Positions 25,753 to 34,134 of a DNA stretch of 64,000 bases are shown here, piece by piece (the stretch's first letter is position 1; each line of letters opens with the position of its first letter). The notes under the pieces were generated by a model. That model was not told the DNA's origin, ran no database searches, and was given only the letters and a program-made list of their open reading frames with translations. This stretch comes from Armatimonadota bacterium (GTDB lineage Bacteria; Armatimonadota; Zipacnadia; Zipacnadales; JABUFB01): positions 248,001 to 312,000 of the forward strand of contig JABUFB010000005.1 in NCBI GenBank assembly GCA_013314775.1, given 5' to 3'. The position numbers and the translations under genes are program-made.

Positions 25753-26841
25753 ATGCCCGGCGCCGACAGCTACCCCGTGCTCAGCGGACCCGCGAACATC
25801 GCCGGTCTCGACCTGCGCAATCGCGTGGTCATGCCCCCGATGGCTTCAGCAATGGAGGTCGGTTCGCCCCAGTTTGAGTCGTGGTATGAGGCCCGCGCCG
25901 AAGGTGGCGTGGGCCTCATCATTATGGAGGCCCTCTGGGTAGAGCGTCTCGCGGACCCCGACTATGCCGACCGCCTCGCCGGCACCGTCGAGCGCATCCA
26001 TCGTCACGGGATCCCCGTAGTGGTCCAGCTCTTCCAGCCTTCCCGGGCTGCTAACGGCGACCCCTTCGCCCCAAGCGCCACCCCCGATGCGAGGGCGGCC
26101 ACCGAAGACGAACTCGCCGCAATGCCCGACACCTACGCCAAGGCCGCCGCAAGGTGCCAGGCAGTGGGCTTCGACGGAGTGGAACCCCACGGAGCACACG
26201 GTTTCTTCCTGAACCAGATGTTCAGCGCTCAGCAAAACCGGCGGAGCGATCGCTACGGGGGAAGCCTGGAGAACCGCATGCGGCTGGGGATCGAGATCGC
26301 GTCCGCAATCCGTGCGGAGGTGGGGAAGAGCTACCCCGTCTTCTGGCGCCACACTATGCAGCAGGCCGAAGGGTATTCCCTGGATGACAGCATCGACTTC
26401 CTGGGCGCCCTGCTGCAGGCCGGCGTCAACGTGCTGGACATCTCGCCCTCAACCACCGACCGCCCGCCCCAGAGCAGATTCAGTACCGCGGATGGATCCG
26501 TCGGTCCGGCCGAAGGATGCGATCTGGCTGACCCGATCCACTGCAATCTCGCGGCTCTGGCGCGCAAGACGCTGGGCGCTCCCGTCATCGCGGTGGGCGG
26601 AATGGAGGACCCCGCCCGTGCCGAAGCCGCCCTGGTCTCCGGCAAGTGCGATCTCTGCGCCGTGGGCAGACAGCTGATCGCCGATTCCGACTGGCCGCGC
26701 AAGGTGTTTGAAGGACGTGAGCGCGAGATCATCGCGTGCACCAAATGCGATGCCATGTGCTTCGGCAATCTTCGCAAAGGCATCCCCATCGGCTGCACTC
26801 AGAACCCGCGCTCGGGCCGCGAATACCTCCAGCGGCGCTGA
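25753..26841 (+). CDS. Old Yellow Enzyme-type flavin oxidoreductase with Fe-S cluster motif
   Basis: FMN-dependent TIM-barrel reductase of the NADH:flavin oxidoreductase family, which reduces enones or enoyl-CoA. The 362-residue protein has the FMN-barrel segments RNRVVMPPMASAM, VVVQLFQPSRA and a GAHGFFLNQMFSAQQNRRSDRYGG substrate loop. The C-terminus has CTKCDAMCF plus GCTQNP, the Cys ligands of the [4Fe-4S] cluster of the 2,4-dienoyl-CoA reductase (FadH) and trimethylamine dehydrogenase type. Those enzymes continue with an FAD/NAD domain, which is absent here; the protein ends right after the cluster motif, so it must get electrons from a separate partner. The usual active-site His-Gly-Ala-His region is HGAHG. 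It follows pmbA after 29 bases. Confidence 0.85.
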   Translation: MPGADSYPVLSGPANIAGLDLRNRVVMPPMASAMEVGSPQFESWYEARAEGGVGLIIMEALWVERLADPDYADRLAGTVERIHRHGIPVVVQLFQPSRAANGDPFAPSATPDARAATEDELAAMPDTYAKAAARCQAVGFDGVEPHGAHGFFLNQMFSAQQNRRSDRYGGSLENRMRLGIEIASAIRAEVGKSYPVFWRHTMQQAEGYSLDDSIDFLGALLQAGVNVLDISPSTTDRPPQSRFSTADGSVGPAEGCDLADPIHCNLAALARKTLGAPVIAVGGMEDPARAEAALVSGKCDLCAVGRQLIADSDWPRKVFEGREREIIACTKCDAMCFGNLRKGIPIGCTQNPRSGREYLQRR

Positions 26842-26875
26842 CTAACCGGGCGTCACGGTCCAGGCTGCGCCGGGC

Positions 26876-29512
26876 TCACCTGCTGTCGTTGGCCGCCAAC
26901 TCGTATTTCTGCCACGCTGCTACCCGTCGCAGGTGACCCGCGCGCTCCCCATGCCCATTCAGCGCGATGCAGTCTGCGATCAGGTTCAGCGTCTCCGGCC
27001 TCGGCTCGTCCAGATACGCCAGCCGCGCCCAGCGTACGGCCTGCGGGTGTCCTGCCGCCAGCATCACTTTTGCGCGACAGCTGTTTCCCTCGGCCAGCAG
27101 GCTCCGGCGATCCTCATCTCTGCAGCCATCCCGAACCCAGAGCAGCCCACTGTCCACAAGCAGCAAGGCGGCATCCAGGTTGTCTTCGCTTGCACGGGCC
27201 CCCGCCAGCGCCCAGGCCGCTCTCGCAGCCTCCGGCGCATCACCGCTCGCGGCAATTCGTCGCAACGCGTCCCTTGCTGCCGGGCAGAAACATCTGCCCA
27301 GAGATGCAATGAGCACCGCTTTCTGCCCAGTCTCAGCATTGCTGAACTCCCGCAGGAGTGCACGGGCGCCCCTGTCGCTGAGACCCGCGGCCAGGCCTGA
27401 AGCGAGTGATCGCACCCCGTCGTCACCGTCGAACAGTGCCCTCTCACACAGCGCGCTCCACCGTTCCGGCATCAGTCGGGCCAGCGCCCGCAAAGCAGCG
27501 GCCCGGATTGTCGGCGCGTCGGCGAGGAACGGCTCCAGCAGGAAGACGGCCTTCGGGTCTCCGCACAAGCCCATTGCCTCAATCGCGGCCAGCAGCAGCG
27601 GGATCCGCTTCGACCCCGAGTGCCACGCCGCGGCAGGGGCATCGTCGGCCAGCATCGACAGCAGCTCTCCGAGCGCCGTATATCCGGGGCCGCCACCGAT
27701 GTTGCCCACTGCACGACACAGTTCCACCCGTGCCTTCGCATCCGTACCAGCGCCCAAGAGGGCATGACGCAGCATGTACTCCGCGCCGTCCAGCCCCGCC
27801 GCGGCACAGAGAGCAAGCAGGTATGGATCGTCGGTGTCGCCGCGCACCTGCGAGGCGACTGCCCGCAGTTCCTCGACACCGCAGCGGTCTGGCCGGAGCA
27901 AGCCGCTCACGGCGGCATGCCGGACCGCGGAGCAGAGCACGCTATCCCGAACGTTTCCCTCCAGGCCTTCCGCATAGCGCAGCAAGACCGACCGGTCCTC
28001 GCCACCTCGCCACATCAGCGCATCGGCAGCAAGCTGCCGCACCCTCGCGTCATGGTCGTTCAGCGCTTCCAAAAGCGCCTGCTGCGCTTCCGTTCCTTCC
28101 ACCGGGGCCAGAGCGCGAACGCGCTTCAAACGGCCCTCGGTCGTCATCCAATTCGCTCTAAGGCCCCGGAGCCGGGCTGCCGCCTCCTGCGTCCCCATCG
28201 CTCCGAGTGCATCGATGAGCCGGCAGAGCGCATCCTCGTTCAGTCCCTGCGCAGACCCTGGCATTGGCGCGGTTCTCAGGGGTTCATCGGCGACCAGAAG
28301 CCCTCTCAGGGCCAGTTCCACCACGGGCGGGGCACTCGCGGCCAAGCCTCCCTGCTCCGTCCAAATGCAGGCCGCCAGCGCACGGGAGGCATCCAGCGTT
28401 CCTTCCGCCGCCAGCATCCGCACCGCCGCGTTGGCTTCGGCTGCATCTGCACTCCTGGCCAGCCTCGTGAGGACTGTCATACCGTCTCGCTGTCTTGCCA
28501 CACACTCGGCGGCGCGCCACACCCCGTGCCCTTCGTCTGCCATGAATGTGCCCAGAACGAGCTCATCCGCCGCTGGGGAGTCTGCGGCCCAGGAGTGCTT
28601 TCGGATCAGTGCATCTCGCGCTGGGTTGCCCATCGCTATGCGGGCAGCCGCGCCAGGGTCGATCCGCCCCAGCCCGGCAATTGCTTCGCGCCGCACCCCC
28701 GGCGCCGCGTCATGACAGGCCGAAACCAACTGGCTCCGGGTCCCTGGCACTCGCGAGGCCAGCGCTGCTGCGAGCGCTCGAACGGCCGGGGCTGGATGCC
28801 GCAGTCCAGCGGTCGCGCTCGGCTGCTCCAGTCCCGCTGGGGCGGCCATCGCGCGAAGCATGCCCAGGGCGTTCCCTTCCGAAGGCTGCTCAGTCATCAT
28901 ACGCCCTGCAAGAGCCGCGGCAGTGTCCGCGTCGACGCACCAGATCAGGGCCTGCAGCGCAAGGGCGTGGTGGTCCTGATCGGGATCATCCAGAGCCGCG
29001 ATCCCGAACTGAAGCCCCGATCCGGCCGGCATGAGCGGCAGGCATTTGAGGCATTCTCGGCGAAGCCTCGGATCTTTGTCGGCAGTCAGCCGGGCCATCA
29101 GAGCCAGGTATTCGGGGCTCGACAGTGTCGCACACGGTAGGATGAAAGGTTTGGCCAGCTCCATGCGCAGATCAGGGTCGGGCGTGCCGAGTTCACCCGC
29201 AAGTCGCGCAACCACGAACGTGCCGTACGATTCTGCACCGATCTGTGCAAGCGCCACTGCCGCTGCCTCGCGAGGTTGTCTCGCCCGGTCGCGCATAACC
29301 ATGTCGGCCAGCGCGGGTCCGTGCTCCGCTCCGCCAAGATATCCCAGCAGTCGCGCAGCACGGGCACGGACGTCATACTTTCCCGCGTGAAGTTCTCCAG
29401 CCGCTCTCGCCGCCGGCCGATCATCGGCGCGAGCCGAGATGACCAGACACGCGAGGGCCACGGCCCAGCAGACCGTGGCCCTTATGCATGTGCGCTGTTG
29501 GGTGCGGATCAT
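26876..29512 (-). CDS. secreted HEAT-repeat protein
   Basis: The 878-residue product has a signal peptide (about residues 1-30, ending near SARA) and is almost entirely made of HEAT/PBS-lyase-like helical repeats, for example VRARAARLLGYLGGAEHG and VRQLAADALMWRGGEDR. Such solenoids are protein-binding scaffolds, often in large secreted proteins of uncultured phyla. There is no catalytic domain. The ATG at 29512 is chosen because it puts the signal peptide at the N-terminus and leaves 20 bases after the isomerase gene upstream; an ATG at 29545 would overlap that gene. A GC-rich ribosome site (GGGGGG) is nearby. The partner protein is unknown. Confidence 0.8.
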   Translation of the reverse strand: MIRTQQRTCIRATVCWAVALACLVISARADDRPAARAAGELHAGKYDVRARAARLLGYLGGAEHGPALADMVMRDRARQPREAAAVALAQIGAESYGTFVVARLAGELGTPDPDLRMELAKPFILPCATLSSPEYLALMARLTADKDPRLRRECLKCLPLMPAGSGLQFGIAALDDPDQDHHALALQALIWCVDADTAAALAGRMMTEQPSEGNALGMLRAMAAPAGLEQPSATAGLRHPAPAVRALAAALASRVPGTRSQLVSACHDAAPGVRREAIAGLGRIDPGAAARIAMGNPARDALIRKHSWAADSPAADELVLGTFMADEGHGVWRAAECVARQRDGMTVLTRLARSADAAEANAAVRMLAAEGTLDASRALAACIWTEQGGLAASAPPVVELALRGLLVADEPLRTAPMPGSAQGLNEDALCRLIDALGAMGTQEAAARLRGLRANWMTTEGRLKRVRALAPVEGTEAQQALLEALNDHDARVRQLAADALMWRGGEDRSVLLRYAEGLEGNVRDSVLCSAVRHAAVSGLLRPDRCGVEELRAVASQVRGDTDDPYLLALCAAAGLDGAEYMLRHALLGAGTDAKARVELCRAVGNIGGGPGYTALGELLSMLADDAPAAAWHSGSKRIPLLLAAIEAMGLCGDPKAVFLLEPFLADAPTIRAAALRALARLMPERWSALCERALFDGDDGVRSLASGLAAGLSDRGARALLREFSNAETGQKAVLIASLGRCFCPAARDALRRIAASGDAPEAARAAWALAGARASEDNLDAALLLVDSGLLWVRDGCRDEDRRSLLAEGNSCRAKVMLAAGHPQAVRWARLAYLDEPRPETLNLIADCIALNGHGERAGHLRRVAAWQKYELAANDSR

Positions 29513-29532
29513 CCAAGCCCCCCGGAACGCTT

Positions 29533-30288
29533 CTATCGGGTCCACTCGCGCCAGAGCAGGTTGTAGTACTTTAGCAGCCGCTCGGGCTCACAGCTTTCGG
29601 GCATCTCGATGTTGCAGAAACCCGTGAAGCCCGACTCCCGCAGGATCCGGATCATCTCCCGGTAAGGGTAGTCCTCATACAGATCGTGAATATGGCACTC
29701 GCGGACCTTCGCCACCAGCGGCCGCAGGTATGTTTCCACGGACTTGTTCACGATGTCTGACTGGTTGCAGTTCCAGCAGACACCCACCAGCGGATGGTCG
29801 CACACGTCCATGATGGTCTTGATGTGCGGCGGGTGACAAGTGCCCCGGCCGTGAACTTCCAGCCAGATCTCCACCCCGTATTCTTCAGCGAACTGGCCGC
29901 ACTCCTTGAGCGCCATCCCGATCTGTTCCAGCGTCTCCTGCTCGCTCTTGCCTTCGGGGAAACCATTGGGTCTTACCTTGACCCCCACTGCCCCCGTGTC
30001 CTTTGCGAGTTTCACCCACTCCTTCGTCTCGTCGATTTGCCGCCGGAGTTCATCCGGATCGGCCGTGTGATACTCGCAGGTCGTTCCGAAGCCGAAGAGC
30101 ACCACGCCGCTCTCCTGGAACTTGGTTTTCACTGCTGCCCGCTCATCCTGTGACAGAGATAGCTCCACCCCGTGGGCGTGGGTCGTCCGCAGTTCGCAGC
30201 CCTCGAACCCCGTCTTGCGGCACATGTCGATCAGCGTGTCAAGGTCCCAGTCCTTGGCGACCTGGTAAGTGACCATTCCCAGTCTCAT
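29533..30288 (-). CDS. sugar phosphate isomerase/epimerase-type TIM barrel protein
   Basis: The 251-residue protein is a xylose-isomerase-like TIM barrel (AP endonuclease 2 superfamily). Metal-ligand and barrel features include EVHGRGTCHPPHIK with Glu/His ligands, GVCWNCNQSD, VRECHIHDLYEDYPY and a final GFCNIEMPES. These enzymes isomerise or epimerise sugars or inositols in the cytosol with Mn or Mg. The substrate is not predictable; relatives act on hexuloses, inosose or tagaturonate-type sugars. It is followed by the HEAT-repeat gene and preceded after 47 bases by a second isomerase-like gene, and the three genes probably form one unit with the glycosidase upstream. Confidence 0.85.
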   Translation of the reverse strand: MRLGMVTYQVAKDWDLDTLIDMCRKTGFEGCELRTTHAHGVELSLSQDERAAVKTKFQESGVVLFGFGTTCEYHTADPDELRRQIDETKEWVKLAKDTGAVGVKVRPNGFPEGKSEQETLEQIGMALKECGQFAEEYGVEIWLEVHGRGTCHPPHIKTIMDVCDHPLVGVCWNCNQSDIVNKSVETYLRPLVAKVRECHIHDLYEDYPYREMIRILRESGFTGFCNIEMPESCEPERLLKYYNLLWREWTR

Positions 30289-30335
30289 CGGTGACCCTCC
30301 CTTGGCTCATCCATGCAGCTGTCTCATTCTTCGCC

Positions 30336-31253
30336 TCAGTCCGCGCGACCTGTCTCCGCCAAGATTCTTAGCATGTTCTCGTAGCAGGCATTGGTGAGCT
30401 CCTCCGGTGACATGCCCTTCGTAGCCTCGACGTGGGGGATCACTTCCATCATCAGCGGGCCCGCGTAGCCCACCTCGTCGAGTGCGTCCAGCACGGCCGG
30501 CCAGTTCGTCGTGCCCATTCCAGGCGGAAGATGCTCGTCGATGCTCCCCTCGCCATGATTGTCGTGCAGGTGTACGCTGCGCAGTTGCGGCCCCGACATG
30601 CGGATGCCCTCCGCTGGATCCCTGCCCATCTGCCACTCGTGCCCGGTGTCCAGCACGATCCCCAGCCCGTCCTCCCCGGCCAGATCAACAAAATCCAGCA
30701 GATCCTCGGGGTCGAAGATCGTGAAGTTCTCCACCAGCAGGCGTATTCCGAAATCCTGTGCCACGAATCTCAGGCGCATCACTGCATCGAGCCCTACCCG
30801 CAGTCGCTCCTCGGGGTCATTCTCGGCGGTTGACACCTGGTGAACCACGAAATGCGGGATTCCCAGCGCCGCGAGGCCCTCCAGGCAGCGACAGTGCACA
30901 TCGAACGCCTCCGCGCGCTTTGCCGGGTCGGGGTCCGCCAGGTCCACCATCGCTGAAGGCGAGTGTGCCGACCACAGGACCAGCCCGAGACTGTCCGCGC
31001 AGGCCCGGATCCGCTCCAGTTCATCGTCCGGCGAATCGAGGAACGACGGCCTTGACTGGTCGCTGTACTCGACATGGGTGAACCCGGCCTGCGCGATAAT
31101 CTCCAAACCCTTGTACACATCATTGCCCGGCGAGGACACACAGCTTGAGGCCGCAAGGGAAGACAGTCCCAGGCGCTTAGCCCAGCCGCCGCCGTCCCTG
31201 CCGCGGGCCCGGTTACTCTCCGATAATCCAGTCAATCTCCAGCTTCCCTCCAT
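30336..31253 (-). CDS. second sugar phosphate isomerase/epimerase-type protein (start uncertain)
   Basis: TIM-barrel isomerase of the same superfamily: HFVVHQVST, LLVENFTIFDPEDLLDFVD, GIVLDTGHEWQMGRDP (metal-ligand Asp/His), VHLHDNHGEGSIDEHLPPGMGT and MMEVIPH are in the usual order, with the ligand Glu, Asp, His and Glu residues. Family similarity begins at RLGLSSLAAS, but no ATG lies close to it. The ATG at 31253 would overlap the upstream gene by 41 bases; TTG at 31235 or CTG just before GLSS are alternatives. The two barrels are too different to be a recent duplication. The neighbouring glycosidase-like and HEAT genes suggest sugar catabolism. Confidence 0.75.
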   Translation of the reverse strand: MEGSWRLTGLSESNRARGRDGGGWAKRLGLSSLAASSCVSSPGNDVYKGLEIIAQAGFTHVEYSDQSRPSFLDSPDDELERIRACADSLGLVLWSAHSPSAMVDLADPDPAKRAEAFDVHCRCLEGLAALGIPHFVVHQVSTAENDPEERLRVGLDAVMRLRFVAQDFGIRLLVENFTIFDPEDLLDFVDLAGEDGLGIVLDTGHEWQMGRDPAEGIRMSGPQLRSVHLHDNHGEGSIDEHLPPGMGTTNWPAVLDALDEVGYAGPLMMEVIPHVEATKGMSPEELTNACYENMLRILAETGRAD

Positions 31254-32898
31254 TCTCGGGTCCTGCAACTGTGGGATCCAGTCGGATCGCCGTGATTCTT
31301 TGCCCCTTCCACTTCGGATGCTCCGCCACGGGTATGGTGTACTCGTGCCATTCCCCGTCCGGCTGGATAGCGAAGTTCAGGTACTTGTCATCTGCATATC
31401 CGGGCTCCACATCCGTTGTCCAGAAGAATTGGGCGGTGGGTGCGCCGCCAGACAGCCTCATGCGCACCTTGATGGTGCTGTACAGGTCCGGCGCGATATT
31501 CAGGAAGCGCCGGCACATCAGCGGGTCGGCGCGGCCCAGGTCCAGCGAAAGGATGCCGCCTGTAACCTTCGGCGAACTCAGCGAGCCGAAGTTGCCCCAG
31601 CCCTCAAGCTCGCCATCCTTGTCGAATTGGAATGCGATCTTGTCTTCTACCACGGGTGGATCGGGATACTTGAACTGTGTCTCCAGCTTCAAGAGCCTGC
31701 CGCCACCGGGTTCCAGCGTCATTCTCACCGCGTTCCCATCCACATCGACGGTCTGCCCATCCGACGCAGGCACAAGCGAAACGCCGGTGACGTGGGGCTT
31801 GAACCGCGCCTCCACGTCCGCCGGCTCATCGTGGTTGCTGTTGGTGATCATCGCATACTGCGCACCCTGTGCATCTTGGAAAAGCCCGACCACCAGAGGG
31901 ACATCCGTTTCGAATCGCACAATTGCGTCCGTTCCCAGCCTGGTGCAGCCCGCCGGAATCTGATCGCCCGTGTGGTAGACGCCAGTGGACGTAAGCCCCA
32001 GCAGCACCTTCCCCAGCCGCTGTATCTCGAAGTTCAGCTCGCGCACGATGGGGTACAGCCGCGCGGGATTTCCCTCGCTGTCAACGATCGCGACCTCCCC
32101 TTTTTCCAGCCACGATGGGTCGGTCCAGTAGGTGAACCACAAAATGCCTTTCATGCCATACGCCAGGGATGTGTACACCTGCCATCGCATCTCGCCTGCC
32201 GTCGGGTCACGGTAGCTCAGGTGGGGCAGGGCCAGGATGATGTTCCACGGGGGCACTCCGTACTGCAGGGCGGCATCCCGGATCAACCGCAGATTCTCGA
32301 AGTAATCCACGCGATCCTTGCCGTTTTTCAGGAGGCAGTAGTGGTCGTAACTCAGCACCCTCGCTCGGGTGATGCTGAGGAACTTGTCCAGATGATCCGC
32401 GTATGTCGGCGTCCCCAGTTGATCCACCGAGGCGTAGGTGGGGAAGAGGTTGATGTACGGCAGGTGTGCGGGGTCCAGTGCCTCCAGTTCGCGGCTGATG
32501 AGCCCCAGCGCCTCGAATTGCTGGTAGTTCGGCTCGTCCATGATATAGTAGCCATATAGGGCCGGATGGTCCCGGTAGTCCGCCACCACCGCCGCGAGGG
32601 TTTCCTTCCACTTCGCGCTTGCGGTCATCTGCCAGTCAATGCGCGGGTCCACCACCAGCGCCTTCAGGCCGACCTGCGCGCACAGGTCAAGCTGGGCTTT
32701 GTTCTGCTGGATCGAGTAGCCGCCCCTTGGCCCCGCGAACGTGAACCCACAGTCCTTGACCCTCTGCCAAGTCTCCAACCTGTTCTCGCTCGCAGGCGGG
32801 CCGAACCAGTAGCTGATCGGGAACTCCACGGGGGCCCAAGCCTGCTGGGCCAGCGCGGGAACTGCGAGCATGAATGGGAGCAGCCCTGCCTTGATCAT
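31213..32898 (-). CDS. secreted glycoside-hydrolase-like protein with C-terminal carbohydrate-binding-type domain
   Basis: The 561-residue protein starts with a signal peptide (cleavage near ALAQ, residue 18). Residues about 25-330 form a TIM-barrel with YRDHPALYGYYIMDEPN, in which Glu122 sits at the end of a strand like the acid/base of clan GH-A enzymes; later VLSYDHYCLL and GILWFTYWTDPSW continue the barrel. Residues about 340-400 look like a beta-sandwich, and the C-terminal about 150 residues (FQFDKDGELEGWGNFGS...) resemble a jelly-roll carbohydrate-binding domain. I cannot name a GH family; GH42-like or an uncharacterised family is possible. AGGAGG lies six bases before the ATG. The next gene overlaps its end. 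Confidence 0.65.
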   Translation of the reverse strand: MIKAGLLPFMLAVPALAQQAWAPVEFPISYWFGPPASENRLETWQRVKDCGFTFAGPRGGYSIQQNKAQLDLCAQVGLKALVVDPRIDWQMTASAKWKETLAAVVADYRDHPALYGYYIMDEPNYQQFEALGLISRELEALDPAHLPYINLFPTYASVDQLGTPTYADHLDKFLSITRARVLSYDHYCLLKNGKDRVDYFENLRLIRDAALQYGVPPWNIILALPHLSYRDPTAGEMRWQVYTSLAYGMKGILWFTYWTDPSWLEKGEVAIVDSEGNPARLYPIVRELNFEIQRLGKVLLGLTSTGVYHTGDQIPAGCTRLGTDAIVRFETDVPLVVGLFQDAQGAQYAMITNSNHDEPADVEARFKPHVTGVSLVPASDGQTVDVDGNAVRMTLEPGGGRLLKLETQFKYPDPPVVEDKIAFQFDKDGELEGWGNFGSLSSPKVTGGILSLDLGRADPLMCRRFLNIAPDLYSTIKVRMRLSGGAPTAQFFWTTDVEPGYADDKYLNFAIQPDGEWHEYTIPVAEHPKWKGQRITAIRLDPTVAGPENGGKLEIDWIIGE

Positions 32899-33151
32899 AG
32901 TTGCCTCCTAAACGGGGACCGGAACTCGTGACGTGTTCAGGCCACAATGGACAGGAGACAGGTTCGCGTGGCCGGCTCTCGGCACCTTCGTGGGACGTAC
33001 ATTGGGTAAACTGCGCCTCGCGTGGTGCTCACTAGTGAAACCGCTGTTTCGAGACCCAGTGACACCCGCAACGTATCGAAGGGCTGACATCCGAGTTTGC
33101 GCTGGGACGAACTCGGGGCCTATACCCAATGCGCGTTGCATGCAGGCTGCG

Positions 33152-34015
33152 CTAACCCGGCTCGCACGCCACCCGAAAGCCGCAGGGGAAGAAGGGGATG
33201 CCCCAGGGGCGATCATACATGCGCAGCGCGGCGCGGATCGTGTCTGCCGGCGTATCCCATGCGCCGCCCCGGATCACCTTGCTGCGACCGGTCTCCGGGC
33301 CCCTCGGGTCATCCACGGGGGATCGACTGTAATAGTCTGGCGCGAACCAGTCCGCGCACCATTCCCAGACATTTCCCAGCATATCCTGGCAACCCCACGG
33401 GCTCGCACCATCGGGAAAACTGCCCACCGGAGTGGGGTTGCCGAACTGTCGGCCACAGTTGCAGCGGCGGCAATTCGCCCGCACCGTCTTGCGCCACGGG
33501 AAGACGCGCTGGAAACCTTGCGCGAAGTCGGACGGCCTCTTCTCGTCTGCGTACGGCGCGGCATCTCCCCACGGGTAGCGCCTGCCATCGTCACCCCGGG
33601 CTGCTCTTTCCCACTCGGCCTCGGTCGGCAGCCGGTAGGTCCGCCCGACCGCGAGGGAAAGCCACTCGCAGAAAGCATTGGCATCGTTCCAGGACACGTG
33701 ACATGCAGGCAGGCGCTCATCGAAAGCGCCAAATCTCGCTGCGGGTAGACCGTCCGGCACATAGCCGCTCTCAGCGAGAAACGCGGCATACTGTCCCACC
33801 GTCACCGGGAATCGACCAATCAGGAAGGCTCCGAGACGCACCGTATGCGCCGGGCGTTCTCTGGCCTCGACGTGGTCCACACCGAGCCGGGCCGTGGCGC
33901 AATCGCGAACGGCGGACACCTCCGTGCCCATGGTAAACTCCCCGGCCGGAACCGCGATCAGTTCCAGCCCGTACTCCGCCATGGACGCCGCTCGACCGTA
34001 CTCGTCGCCCGCCAT
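33152..34015 (-). CDS. SUMF1/FGE-fold protein without the catalytic cysteines
   Basis: The 287-residue protein has the complete formylglycine-generating-enzyme-like fold: AVPAGEFTMGTE, VSWNDANAFCEWLSLAVGRTYRLPTEAEWERAARG, GNVWEWCADWF, VIRGGAWDT and a final FRVACEPG. In true formylglycine-generating enzymes two cysteines near the GGS(Y/F)xCxxxYC segment do the copper-dependent chemistry; here the segment is GGAWDTPADTIRAALRM with no cysteine. So it is probably not a sulfatase activator. Members of this fold also serve as ligand-binding or ergothioneine-type oxidases. There is no signal peptide and no sulfatase gene nearby. The start is uncertain, with ATG at 34015 or 33982. Confidence 0.8.
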   Translation of the reverse strand: MAGDEYGRAASMAEYGLELIAVPAGEFTMGTEVSAVRDCATARLGVDHVEARERPAHTVRLGAFLIGRFPVTVGQYAAFLAESGYVPDGLPAARFGAFDERLPACHVSWNDANAFCEWLSLAVGRTYRLPTEAEWERAARGDDGRRYPWGDAAPYADEKRPSDFAQGFQRVFPWRKTVRANCRRCNCGRQFGNPTPVGSFPDGASPWGCQDMLGNVWEWCADWFAPDYYSRSPVDDPRGPETGRSKVIRGGAWDTPADTIRAALRMYDRPWGIPFFPCGFRVACEPG

Positions 34016-34134
34016 GCTCAGCAGCGCCGATCACCGCCTGTCTGGTTTCTCACTCCGCACAGGCAGTATCGGCTCGGACAGGCACAGGCTGAAACATTCA
34101 CCCCCGGCGCGGTCCGTCTGTGCCGCGCCGCTAC

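Noticed and set aside
27620-29140. 506-codon plus-strand frame across the HEAT-repeat gene
   Set aside because: Antisense to a repetitive, GC-rich protein with a good signal peptide and solenoid pattern; no supporting start or motif.
31078-32559. 493-codon plus-strand frame opposite the glycosidase-like gene
   Set aside because: Opposite two genes with clear family features; no motif of its own.
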